Origin: Candidatus Eremiobacteraceae bacterium
GTDB taxonomy: Bacteria; Vulcanimicrobiota; Vulcanimicrobiia; Eremiobacterales; Eremiobacteraceae
Reading direction: 5' to 3'
Length of the DNA: 44,067 bases
Assembly (NCBI GenBank): GCA_035295225.1
Contig: DATGJI010000026.1
Span: 1-44,067, forward strand
Position numbers and translations under genes: made by a program. This document shows, in pieces, positions 24,998 to 33,681 of the stretch. Numbering within the stretch: the stretch's first letter is position 1; each line of letters begins with the position of its first letter. A model generated the notes under the pieces. That model did not search any database. It worked only from the letters and a program-made list of their open reading frames with translations, and was not told where the DNA came from.

Positions 24998-26127
24998 CGC
25001 AGGTCGGTCACGCTGCGCTCGCCGGTTATGACCGATCGCGGCTGACCATCTCGTGCGTCGGTTCGCACTCCGCGTTAGACGTCTGCCTTGGAGCGCGGCG
25101 CGAAGGTCTGCGCAATCTCGTCGTCACTGCGCGCGGCCGCGAGAAGACGTACGCCGACTACTTCGCCTCACGGGCGGACGGTTCGGGCTGCGTGGACGAA
25201 ACGCTCATGGTCGATCATTTCGCCGACATCCTCAGGCCGGACGTGCAGAGCGAACTGCTCTCCCGAAACGCGATCTTCGTGCCGAACCGGTCCTTTGAGG
25301 TCTACGCGCGGCAGAAGTATCCCTATGCGGAAATCGAGCGGCTCTTCACAGCTCCCATGTTCGGCTCGCGCAAGCTGCTGCGCGCTGAAGAGCGCGACGA
25401 GCCATCCAATCAATATGCGCTGTTAGAGAGCGCCGGCATCCGCTTCCCGCGTCGCTTTGCGTCGCCCGATGAGATCGACGGCTTCGCGCTCGTGAAGGCG
25501 CCGCATGCAAAAGTCTCGTTCGAACGCGCGTTTTTTCTCGCGTCGAGCCCCGCGCACTACCGGCGCCGTTCCGACGAACTCATCGCAGCCGGGGTCGTCG
25601 ACAAAAAGGGCCTCTCGACGGCCGTTATCGAGGAGTACGTGTTCGGTCCCACGGTCAATCTTAATTTCTTCTGGTCGCCGGTTCTCGGCGAACTCGAATT
25701 GTTGGGCACGGATACCCGGCGTCAGACGAACATCGACGGCGTCCGGAATCTGCTCGCGGCGGATCAGGCGTCGCTCGCCGATTCGTTCGCGCCGTCCATG
25801 GAAGAAGCGGGGCATATCGCGGCGACGCTCACCGAATCGATGCTTGAGCAGGCGTTTGATATGGGTGAGCGATTCGTTCGTGCCGCGCGAGAAGCGCAGC
25901 CGCCCGGCATCATCGGGCCGTTCGCGCTCCAGTGCGTGATCGCGTCGGGTCCGCCGAAATCGTTCGTCGTCTACGATGTCAGCTTGCGCATTCCAGGGTC
26001 GCCCGGCACGAAGTTCACGCCGTATTCGGGCTATCGCTGGGGACGAGAGATCTCGGTAGGCGAACGCATAGCGCGCGAGGTCGTCTTGGCCAGAGACGCA
26101 GGGCGGTTGGAAGATGTTTGCACATGA
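24994..26127 (+). CDS. PurP paralogue with altered ATP-grasp loop
   Basis: The 377-residue protein is a clear but divergent PurP relative. It keeps SCVGSHSALDVCLGARREG (His25), FVPNRSFEVYA, PMFGSRKLLRAEE, NLNFFWSPVLGELELLG, TDTRRQTNIDGVRN, PPGIIGPFALQC and FVVYDVSLRIPG. The glycine-rich nucleotide loop of the upstream copy is replaced by ALVKAPHAKVSFERAFF (from about residue 165), with Lys168 kept and the glycines lost. ATP use in the normal way is doubtful. Some archaea also carry two PurP paralogues, and the role of the second is not settled. A second subunit, a regulator, or an enzyme for the final cyclisation to IMP are possibilities, all inference. The TTG start overlaps the upstream stop (TTGA). 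Confidence 0.85.
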   Translation: MTQVGHAALAGYDRSRLTISCVGSHSALDVCLGARREGLRNLVVTARGREKTYADYFASRADGSGCVDETLMVDHFADILRPDVQSELLSRNAIFVPNRSFEVYARQKYPYAEIERLFTAPMFGSRKLLRAEERDEPSNQYALLESAGIRFPRRFASPDEIDGFALVKAPHAKVSFERAFFLASSPAHYRRRSDELIAAGVVDKKGLSTAVIEEYVFGPTVNLNFFWSPVLGELELLGTDTRRQTNIDGVRNLLAADQASLADSFAPSMEEAGHIAATLTESMLEQAFDMGERFVRAAREAQPPGIIGPFALQCVIASGPPKSFVVYDVSLRIPGSPGTKFTPYSGYRWGREISVGERIAREVVLARDAGRLEDVCT

Positions 26128-26149
26128 AGGGAAAGGCAAGGATGCGCGC

Positions 26150-27439
26150 ATGCAGACCGTAGAGCTATCGATAGCCGATAAGTACCGGCGCTACGTCAAC
26201 ACGTATTTCTTGAAGAAGGTCCAGCCGATCGTGATCGACCGGGCCGAGGGAGCGACGGTCTGGGATGAGAGCGGCCGCGCGTACGTGGACTTGTACTCCG
26301 GCATATCGGTCGTCAACGCCGGCCACAACCGGCCCGAGGTCATCGATGCCGCCATCGCGCAGATGCGCAAGCTCATCCACTGCAATTCCTACATCTACCA
26401 TAATAAGCCCACAGCGGACTTCGCGGAAGCGCTCGCGTCGATCATGCCGAGCCCAGACCTACGCGTCTCGTTCTTCGGCTCGAGCGGCGCCGAGGCGGTT
26501 GAAGGCGCCATGCGGATCGCAAAACAGTTCACGAAGCGCACGGAGTTCGTCGCGCTGGAGATGTCGTTTCACGGCCGCACCGCCGCCACGCTCAGCGTGA
26601 CCGGCAATTGGAATCGCAAGAAGGGCGGCGGACCGTACATGCCAGGCGTCGCGTTTGCACCCGCGCCGTTCGCCTATCGGAGCGAGCACGGTGCAGATCC
26701 GGAACGGTTGGCGCGCGAAGCCGCCGATGCGATCGAATGGGTCATCGACACGCAGACGTCTGGTTCGGTGGCCGCGTTCATCGCGGAGCCGGTCATGGGC
26801 GAGGGCGGCATCATCGTGCCGCCGCCGAACTACTTCAAATACGTGAAAGAAATCCTCGACCGGCGCGGCATTTTGTTCATCGCCGACGAGGTGCAGAGCG
26901 GATTCGGCCGCACGGGCAAAATGCTGGCCATCGAGCATTTCGGAGTCGTGCCGGATATCGTGGTCACGGCCAAGGGGATCGCCGATGGCTTCCCGCTTGC
27001 GGCGTTCACCACGCGCGAGGAGATCGCACGAGCCTTCACGCCGGGCGACCACCTCTCCACGTTCGGTGGTAATCCTGTCGCGTGCGCGGCGGCACTCGCC
27101 AATCTGGAAGTCCACCGCCGCGAGCGGCTTTCGGAGCGATCGGAAGAAAAAGGTGCGCGCACGCTCGCCTTGCTTCGCGAGCTCGCCGCCAAGCACAAAG
27201 CGATCGGCGATGTTCGCGGTGCCGGATTGATGATCGGCATCGAAATCGTCGCAGATCAAAAATCGAAATCGCCCGACGCTGCACGCGCGACGCTTATTCA
27301 AGATCGGTTGCTCACGGACGGCTTCTTGATCGGGCTGGGCGGATACCACGGCAACGTGCTGCGTCTGCAGCCGCCGCTCGTCATCTCGGACGAGGACCTA
27401 AACCGCGGCGTTCGCGCTCTCGATGCGGCGCTCGCGTAA
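26150..27439 (+). CDS. Class III PLP-dependent aminotransferase
   Basis: The 429-residue fold-type I aminotransferase resembles 4-aminobutyrate and alanine-glyoxylate (AGXT2-like) transaminases. Visible features are YVDLYSGISVVNAGHNRP, FFGSSGAEAVEGAMRIAK, EMSFHGRTAATLSVTG, IADEVQSGFGRTGKM and VVTAKGIADGFPLAAF with the PLP Lys275. ATG 26150 is preferred over an ATG at 26114 because AAGGA stands 7 bases upstream at 26138-26142 and because this avoids overlap with the purP paralogue. The substrate cannot be assigned. It is cotranscribed with purine genes, where no transaminase is normally needed, so nitrogen or one-carbon supply (for example from glyoxylate/glycine or beta-alanine) is a guess. 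Confidence 0.88.
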   Translation: MQTVELSIADKYRRYVNTYFLKKVQPIVIDRAEGATVWDESGRAYVDLYSGISVVNAGHNRPEVIDAAIAQMRKLIHCNSYIYHNKPTADFAEALASIMPSPDLRVSFFGSSGAEAVEGAMRIAKQFTKRTEFVALEMSFHGRTAATLSVTGNWNRKKGGGPYMPGVAFAPAPFAYRSEHGADPERLAREAADAIEWVIDTQTSGSVAAFIAEPVMGEGGIIVPPPNYFKYVKEILDRRGILFIADEVQSGFGRTGKMLAIEHFGVVPDIVVTAKGIADGFPLAAFTTREEIARAFTPGDHLSTFGGNPVACAAALANLEVHRRERLSERSEEKGARTLALLRELAAKHKAIGDVRGAGLMIGIEIVADQKSKSPDAARATLIQDRLLTDGFLIGLGGYHGNVLRLQPPLVISDEDLNRGVRALDAALA

Positions 27440-27475
27440 AAAGGCGCTCCTGCGGCAACGCAGGAATTGACCGGG

Positions 27476-29049
<1,574 letters not shown>

Positions 29050-29053
<4 letters not shown>

Positions 29054-30276
29054 CGGATCTCGCCGCGCTTGCGGCGCCGATCATCGATACACGCTTTCGA
29101 GACCTATTCCAGCTGACGAGCGTCATCTCGCTCGTGTTCCAGATCAGCGTCACGGCGCTGATCGCGCTTGTCTCGTTCATCGTGTCGCGAGCTGTCCGGC
29201 GCGGGCTCTTTCCGTACTGGGCGAGCGGCTGGGCGTGTTACACGTGCTCGCTCGTGGCTATCTTACTGGCAAACCGCGTCACGGCGATAGCACCTGTCTT
29301 CTATTTTGCCTATTTCTTCTTTGAGTACGCAGCCATCGTTTTCATCTTCGCCGCCTGCCGCCACACCGCCGGCACCGATCTACCCAGCGGGCGCGTTTGG
29401 TCGACGCTTGTTCCGGCCGCCATCGTAGCGATCGTGCTCGTCGGGTTTCCGACGGTGTTCCTCTGGCGCTATACGTTTCACAACGGCATCCTCGGCTTTG
29501 GGTGGGCCGCCTGTCTTGTGGCGCTCTTGCCTGCCCTGCGCGAGCGCGCGAGCGGACCTGGCGTCCGCCTCACGGCAGCCGGTCTCGCGCTGCTCTCGCT
29601 CGACTATCTTCAGCATTGCGCCTCGAATTGGTACCTCCACGCGCAGCACGTCGCCTTGAGTCCCTACTATTATACTGTGACATCGCTGATCGACGGGATG
29701 TTCGAGCTCATGCTCGGTTTCGGAAGCGTCGTCGTGATCGTGGATAGGGTTCGCGCTGAATTGGCGGCGGCCAACGAAGGATTGCGTGTGGCGCACGACC
29801 GCACAGCGTCCGCGCTGAATCGCGATGCGCTGACTGGGGCGCTAAGCCGGTACTCGTTCGAACACGAACATCGCGAAGCCGAGAAGAGCGACCGGCGTGG
29901 TACGATCGTGGTGGTCGATCTCGACGGCCTCAAGCAGATCAACGACTCGCTGGGACACGCGACCGGCGACGCCGCCATTCGGGCGGTCGCGCGGGGACTT
30001 GCCGATCTCGTGCGCGGAGAAGACAAAGTCTATCGGCTCGGCGGCGACGAGTTCGTCGTCGTCATGCCGGGCATGCCGCTCGAATTGGCGCGAAGCCGGA
30101 TGCAACGGCTCGACGATGCCATCAACGCGCGCATGGAACCCGGATCTTCGTGGCTCACCGTCAGTCACGGGCTTTCCGAATTCACCGGCGACGACACGGA
30201 GAGCGCGCTGACCGCGGCAGACGCGGCGATGTACGCGGAGAAGAGCGGTCGCAAGGCAGCCCAGGAGAAGGCGTGA
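29050..30276 (+). CDS. Membrane-bound GGDEF diguanylate cyclase
   Basis: The 408-residue protein has about seven transmembrane helices in its first 240 residues, a short linker predicted to be helical ([24 protein letters not shown]) and a C-terminal GGDEF domain. The active-site loop GGDEF is intact at residues 331-335. [15 protein letters not shown] and [20 protein letters not shown] are the usual cyclase segments. An RxxD inhibitory site five residues before GGDEF is not evident (the sequence is [11 protein letters not shown]). It would make cyclic di-GMP from two GTP in response to a membrane signal. It sits between guaA and purD with overlapping codons on both sides, so it is coexpressed with GTP-supplying genes. 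Confidence 0.9.
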
Positions 30277-31550
30277 AGGTTCTCGTCGTCGGCTCCGGCG
30301 CGCGCGAGCACGCGTTGGCGTGGAAACTCGCGCAGTCGCCGTCCGTCAAATCCGTGTGCGCCGCTCCCGGGAACGCCGGCACCGCATCGTACGGCGAGAA
30401 CTGGACGGGCGTCGCCGTCACAGCGTCGCCGACGCTCGTGGAGCGCTCGGTCGCGGCGAAGATCGGCCTCGCGGTGATCGGCCCCGAAGCTGCTCTCGCA
30501 GCCGGCGTCTCGGATGCGTTGCGCGCCGCCGGCATTCCCACATTCGGACCGGGGCGAGCCGGCGCACGACTTGAGTCGAGCAAGGCGTATGCAAAACAGT
30601 TCATGGCGCGAAACGGCATACCCACGAGCCGCTTCCGCATCGCGCACGATGCAAAGCAAGCGCTGAAGCACCTGAATGAATGGGAATGGCAGGGCGTCGT
30701 CGTCAAAGCCGATGGCTTGGCTTCCGGAAAGGGCGTGGTCGTGTGCGACACGTCGGAAGAAGCAGCGGCGCTTGTCGAAGCGTGGTATCGCGACCATCGA
30801 GTGCCCGGCGGCGGCGCGACGATCGTGCTCGAAGAACGATTGACCGGCCCCGAAGCGTCGATCATGGTCGTCACTGACGGCGAGACCGCGCACATCTTCG
30901 CCCCCGCGTGCGACTACAAGCGCGCCGGCGACGCCGATTCCGGTCCGAACACCGGCGGCATGGGAGCGTATTCACCCGCATCGGACGTGTTGGACGAGCA
31001 AGCGCTTGCGCGCATTCGGCGCGAGGTGATAGATCCGGCACTCGACGGCTTGCGCCGCGACGGCATCGAGTACCGCGGATGCCTGTATGCGGGACTCATG
31101 ATGACCGAGCGCGGACCGATGGTGCTTGAATTCAACGCCCGCTTCGGCGACCCGGAAACGCAAGTCGTGCTGCCGCGGCTCGAGAGCGATTTCGCCGAAT
31201 TGCTGCTCGCCGCCGCGACCGGAACGCTCGCGAAGACCGCGCCGCCGGTATTTTCCAAAAACGCCTGCGTGGGCGTCGTGCTCACGACCGCCGGATACCC
31301 TGGAACTTCGACGCCGCTCGCAGGCTTGCCGGACGCCGAAATCTCGTCGTTTTGGGGCACGTCCACGCGGCACGGCTTGGTCGTCGACGCGGTCGGCGGC
31401 CGCGTGCTCACCGTCACGGCGCTTGGCACAACGATCGCCGAAGCGCGGATCAATGCCTACGAGGCTTGCGCAGCCTATGTCGGCAAGCTGCCGGACGGCA
31501 CGACGCTGGTCTCTCGCCGTGATATCGCAGCGCGCGTCAAGATCGAATGA
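30273..31550 (+). CDS. purD: Phosphoribosylamine-glycine ligase
   Basis: PurD joins glycine to phosphoribosylamine, the second step of purine synthesis. The 425-residue ATP-grasp protein has VLVVGSGAREHALAWKL, APGNAGT, SSKAYAKQFMARNGIPT, VVVKADGLASGKGVVV, the family signature FNARFGDPETQVVLPRL, and ACDYKRAGDADSGPNTGGMG. Length and motif order are normal. GTG 30273 overlaps the GGDEF stop (GTGA); the frame is open upstream but MKVLVVGSG is the expected N-terminus. The next gene starts in its stop (ATGA). Confidence 0.96.
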   Translation: MKVLVVGSGAREHALAWKLAQSPSVKSVCAAPGNAGTASYGENWTGVAVTASPTLVERSVAAKIGLAVIGPEAALAAGVSDALRAAGIPTFGPGRAGARLESSKAYAKQFMARNGIPTSRFRIAHDAKQALKHLNEWEWQGVVVKADGLASGKGVVVCDTSEEAAALVEAWYRDHRVPGGGATIVLEERLTGPEASIMVVTDGETAHIFAPACDYKRAGDADSGPNTGGMGAYSPASDVLDEQALARIRREVIDPALDGLRRDGIEYRGCLYAGLMMTERGPMVLEFNARFGDPETQVVLPRLESDFAELLLAAATGTLAKTAPPVFSKNACVGVVLTTAGYPGTSTPLAGLPDAEISSFWGTSTRHGLVVDAVGGRVLTVTALGTTIAEARINAYEACAAYVGKLPDGTTLVSRRDIAARVKIE

Positions 31551-32041
31551 CGACGAACGTCGACCGCGTCGCGAAAATGCGCATCGTTGCAGCGCTAGTC
31601 CTGTCGCTGCTCGCTGTCGGCTCGCCTCTGGGCGCTCGCGGTCGAAGTGAATACGGTGCGAGTCCGCCATCACCGACCCCGGCTCCCGCGTCGACGGAAT
31701 GTTGGATTTACAAAGCAGCCTTCCCAGCGACGCGCGCCGCTTTCGAGAGCCAACATGTAACGCGCGCGGATCAGGCGGAGATCGAGAAGTGGGCGCGGCC
31801 GGCCTCGCCCGCGCAGACGAAGCTCGTCAAGGCGGCTTCGCCCTGGGCAGCGCCGCCGACGGCTGCCGAACTTGGTCTGGTTCGCTGGATGCGCGATGCC
31901 GAGGACGGCTCGATCTTGGTCTTCGTCGAGCGGCCGCTCTTCACCGCGGACTCGTCCGGCTATTCGCCGTGGCTCGCTCTGAATACCAATATGTTCATCA
32001 ATCCCGTGAGTTGCGAGGTCGGCGCGTATCCGACCGCCTAG
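31547..32041 (+). CDS. Small secreted protein, unknown function
   Basis: The 164-residue protein is not recognised. It has a likely signal peptide (hydrophobic core IVAALVLSLLAVGSPLGA), then a Ser/Pro/Ala-rich spacer and a small domain with two cysteines (Cys52 and one near the C-terminus) that could pair after export. ATG 31547 overlaps the purD stop; ATG 31577 would give a tidier signal peptide and is an alternative start. No lipobox is seen. It is the last gene before the purF promoter and may simply be carried along with the operon. Confidence 0.65.
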   Translation: MTTNVDRVAKMRIVAALVLSLLAVGSPLGARGRSEYGASPPSPTPAPASTECWIYKAAFPATRAAFESQHVTRADQAEIEKWARPASPAQTKLVKAASPWAAPPTAAELGLVRWMRDAEDGSILVFVERPLFTADSSGYSPWLALNTNMFINPVSCEVGAYPTA

Positions 32042-32066
32042 TGCCGCTTGTGCCGCAAAGGAAACG

Positions 32067-32096
32067 TTGACACTGCCGTGTCCATACGGTAGTGTC
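32067..32096 (+). promoter_or_regulatory. purF promoter overlapped by an inverted-repeat operator
   Basis: TTGACA (32067-32072) is a perfect -35 box, and a weak -10 (TAGTGT, 32090-32095) follows at 17 bases. An inverted repeat with arms GACACTGCCGT (32069-32079) and ACGGTAGTGTC (32086-32096) pairs at 10 of 11 positions around a 6-base centre and covers both boxes. A repressor bound there would block RNA polymerase. The arm sequence resembles TetR-family operators. Transcription would start within a few bases of the purF ATG at 32103, so the mRNA may be leaderless. Confidence 0.65.
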
Positions 32097-32102
32097 TGAA
32101 GT

Positions 32103-33566
32103 ATGGACGTCGCGTTGCCGCAAGACTGGAACGGCTACCTTCCAAAGCCGCAGGGCAGCGAGGACGCGCTGCACGACGCCTGCGGAGTCTGCGGCATATA
32201 CGCGCCTGGACAAGACGTGGCCCGCGCCACGTTTTTCGCGCTCTATGCCCTCCAGCATCGCGGCCAGGAAAGCGCCGGGATGGCCGTCTCGGACGGGGCC
32301 GTCCTGCGTTGTCATAAAGAGATGGGCCTCATCTCGCAGGTGTTCGACGAAGAGCACCTCGGCGCGCTTCCCGGCCATCTCTCCATCGGCCACACGCGTT
32401 ATTCCACCAGCGGTTCCTCGGTCGTCTACAACGCGCAGCCGCTGCTGACGCACTGCGATCTGGGCTGGTTCGCGCTCGCGCACAACGGAAATCTCGTGAA
32501 CACCGCGGCGCTGCGCGACGGCCTTCACGACACGACCGTGCCCACGAGCAATTCCGATACCGATATCATGGCTCGTTACATCGCCTCTGAGCCCGAAGGC
32601 GACATGGAAGAGCGCATCGTCCGCACGATGCAGCGCAGCATCGGCGCGTTCTCGATCGTGCTGTGCACCGAGACGCAGCTCTTCGGTTTCCGGGATCCGT
32701 GGGGCATCCGCCCGCTCTGCTTAGGAAAGTATGCGGGCGGCTGGATGCTCGCTTCAGAGTCCTGTGCGCTCTCAACCGTCGGTGCGGAATTCGTGCGCGA
32801 GGTAGAGCCGGGCGAGATCGTCGTGATCGACTCAGGCGGATTGCGCAGCCGCATGGTGCCCACCGAGCACAAGCGCGCCAACTGCATATTCGAATACATC
32901 TATTTCTCGCGTCCGGACACGGTGTACGCGGGTCGCGAGTTGTATCTCGCGCGCTACCGCATGGGTCGCGAGCTTGCGAAGGAACATGCCGTCGAAGCCG
33001 ACGTCGTGATGGGCGTGCCGGATAGCGCCACTGCAGCCGCGATAGGCTACTCCGATGAATCGGGTCTGCCGTACATCGAAGGCTTGATGAAGAACCGGTA
33101 TATCGGCCGCACGTTCATCCAGCCGGATCAGCAGATCCGCGCGCAAGGCGTCAAACTGAAATTCAATCCGTTGCTCGCAAATCTCAACGGGCGCCGCGTT
33201 GTGCTCGTGGATGATTCGATCGTGCGCGGCACCACCACGCGTCAGCTCGTCGCGCTCCTGCGGCGGTCGGGCGCGAGAGAAGTACACGTTCGCATCACGA
33301 GCCCTCCGATGCGCCATCCATGCTTCTTAGGCGTTGACACAGCGACGTACGATCAACTCATCGCTGCGAATATGACCGTACCGCAGATCCGCGAGACGAT
33401 CGGCGCCGATTCCTTGGGTTATCTCAGTCTCGACGGATTGATCGCCGCAACCGAGCGCGACCGCCACGAGATGTGCACGGGTTGCTTCACGGGCAAATAT
33501 CCCGAAGGTATCGACGAGGAATTGGTAGACGTCGTACGCCGCCCGACCGCCGAGGCCGTCCCTTAG
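32103..33566 (+). CDS. purF: Amidophosphoribosyltransferase, iron-sulfur type
   Basis: PurF commits PRPP and glutamine to purine synthesis. The 487-residue protein has a 26-residue propeptide before the probable N-terminal nucleophile Cys27 (DACGVCGIY). LYALQHRGQESAGMAV and HTRYSTSGSS belong to the glutaminase half, and VVLVDDSIVRGTTTRQLV is the PRPP loop. Cysteines in KRANCIFEYIYFSRPD, MRHPCFLGVD and MCTGCFTGKYP match the four ligands of the [4Fe-4S] cluster in the Bacillus-type enzyme. No Shine-Dalgarno sequence is evident; the promoter directly upstream suggests a leaderless message. It has its own control separate from the purB-purD operon. Confidence 0.95.
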   Translation: MDVALPQDWNGYLPKPQGSEDALHDACGVCGIYAPGQDVARATFFALYALQHRGQESAGMAVSDGAVLRCHKEMGLISQVFDEEHLGALPGHLSIGHTRYSTSGSSVVYNAQPLLTHCDLGWFALAHNGNLVNTAALRDGLHDTTVPTSNSDTDIMARYIASEPEGDMEERIVRTMQRSIGAFSIVLCTETQLFGFRDPWGIRPLCLGKYAGGWMLASESCALSTVGAEFVREVEPGEIVVIDSGGLRSRMVPTEHKRANCIFEYIYFSRPDTVYAGRELYLARYRMGRELAKEHAVEADVVMGVPDSATAAAIGYSDESGLPYIEGLMKNRYIGRTFIQPDQQIRAQGVKLKFNPLLANLNGRRVVLVDDSIVRGTTTRQLVALLRRSGAREVHVRITSPPMRHPCFLGVDTATYDQLIAANMTVPQIRETIGADSLGYLSLDGLIAATERDRHEMCTGCFTGKYPEGIDEELVDVVRRPTAEAVP

Positions 33567-33583
33567 TCGCCCGCATAGAGACA

Positions 33584-33610
33584 GGCGGACCATAAAGGTC
33601 CGCCCTACAT
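33584..33610. repeat. Family A palindrome after purF
   Basis: GGCGGACC (33584-33591), loop ATAA with one further A, GGTCCGCC (33597-33604), then CTACAT. It is the same unit as in the second half of 11321-11396, 17 bases after the purF stop. It can form a strong hairpin between purF and the anthranilate operon, so it may double as a terminator although no T-run follows. Confidence 0.85.
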
Positions 33611-33618
33611 CCGGATTC

Positions 33619-33649
33619 TTGCAAAATAGCTTTAAATATCATATATTTA
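33619..33649 (+). promoter_or_regulatory. Promoter and AT-rich operator of the anthranilate operon
   Basis: TTGCAA (33619-33624) and TATATT (33642-33647) lie 17 bases apart. A perfect inverted repeat, TAAATAT (33633-33639), CAT, ATATTTA (33643-33649), overlaps the -10 box. AT-rich palindromes of this size are typical MarR-family sites, and a MarR gene (36749) is in the operon, so autorepression is likely. A GGAG ribosome-binding site stands at 33672-33675, before the ATG at 33682. Confidence 0.7.
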
Positions 33650-33681
33650 GGCTCAAAGCACTTATCCCGGCGGAGTAGCGA

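Noticed and set aside
27445-27466. Small TCCTGC/GCAGGA hairpin between the aminotransferase and guaA
   Set aside because: The stem is only six base pairs with no T-run and it overlaps the ribosome-binding region. It is too weak to call a terminator or repeat copy.
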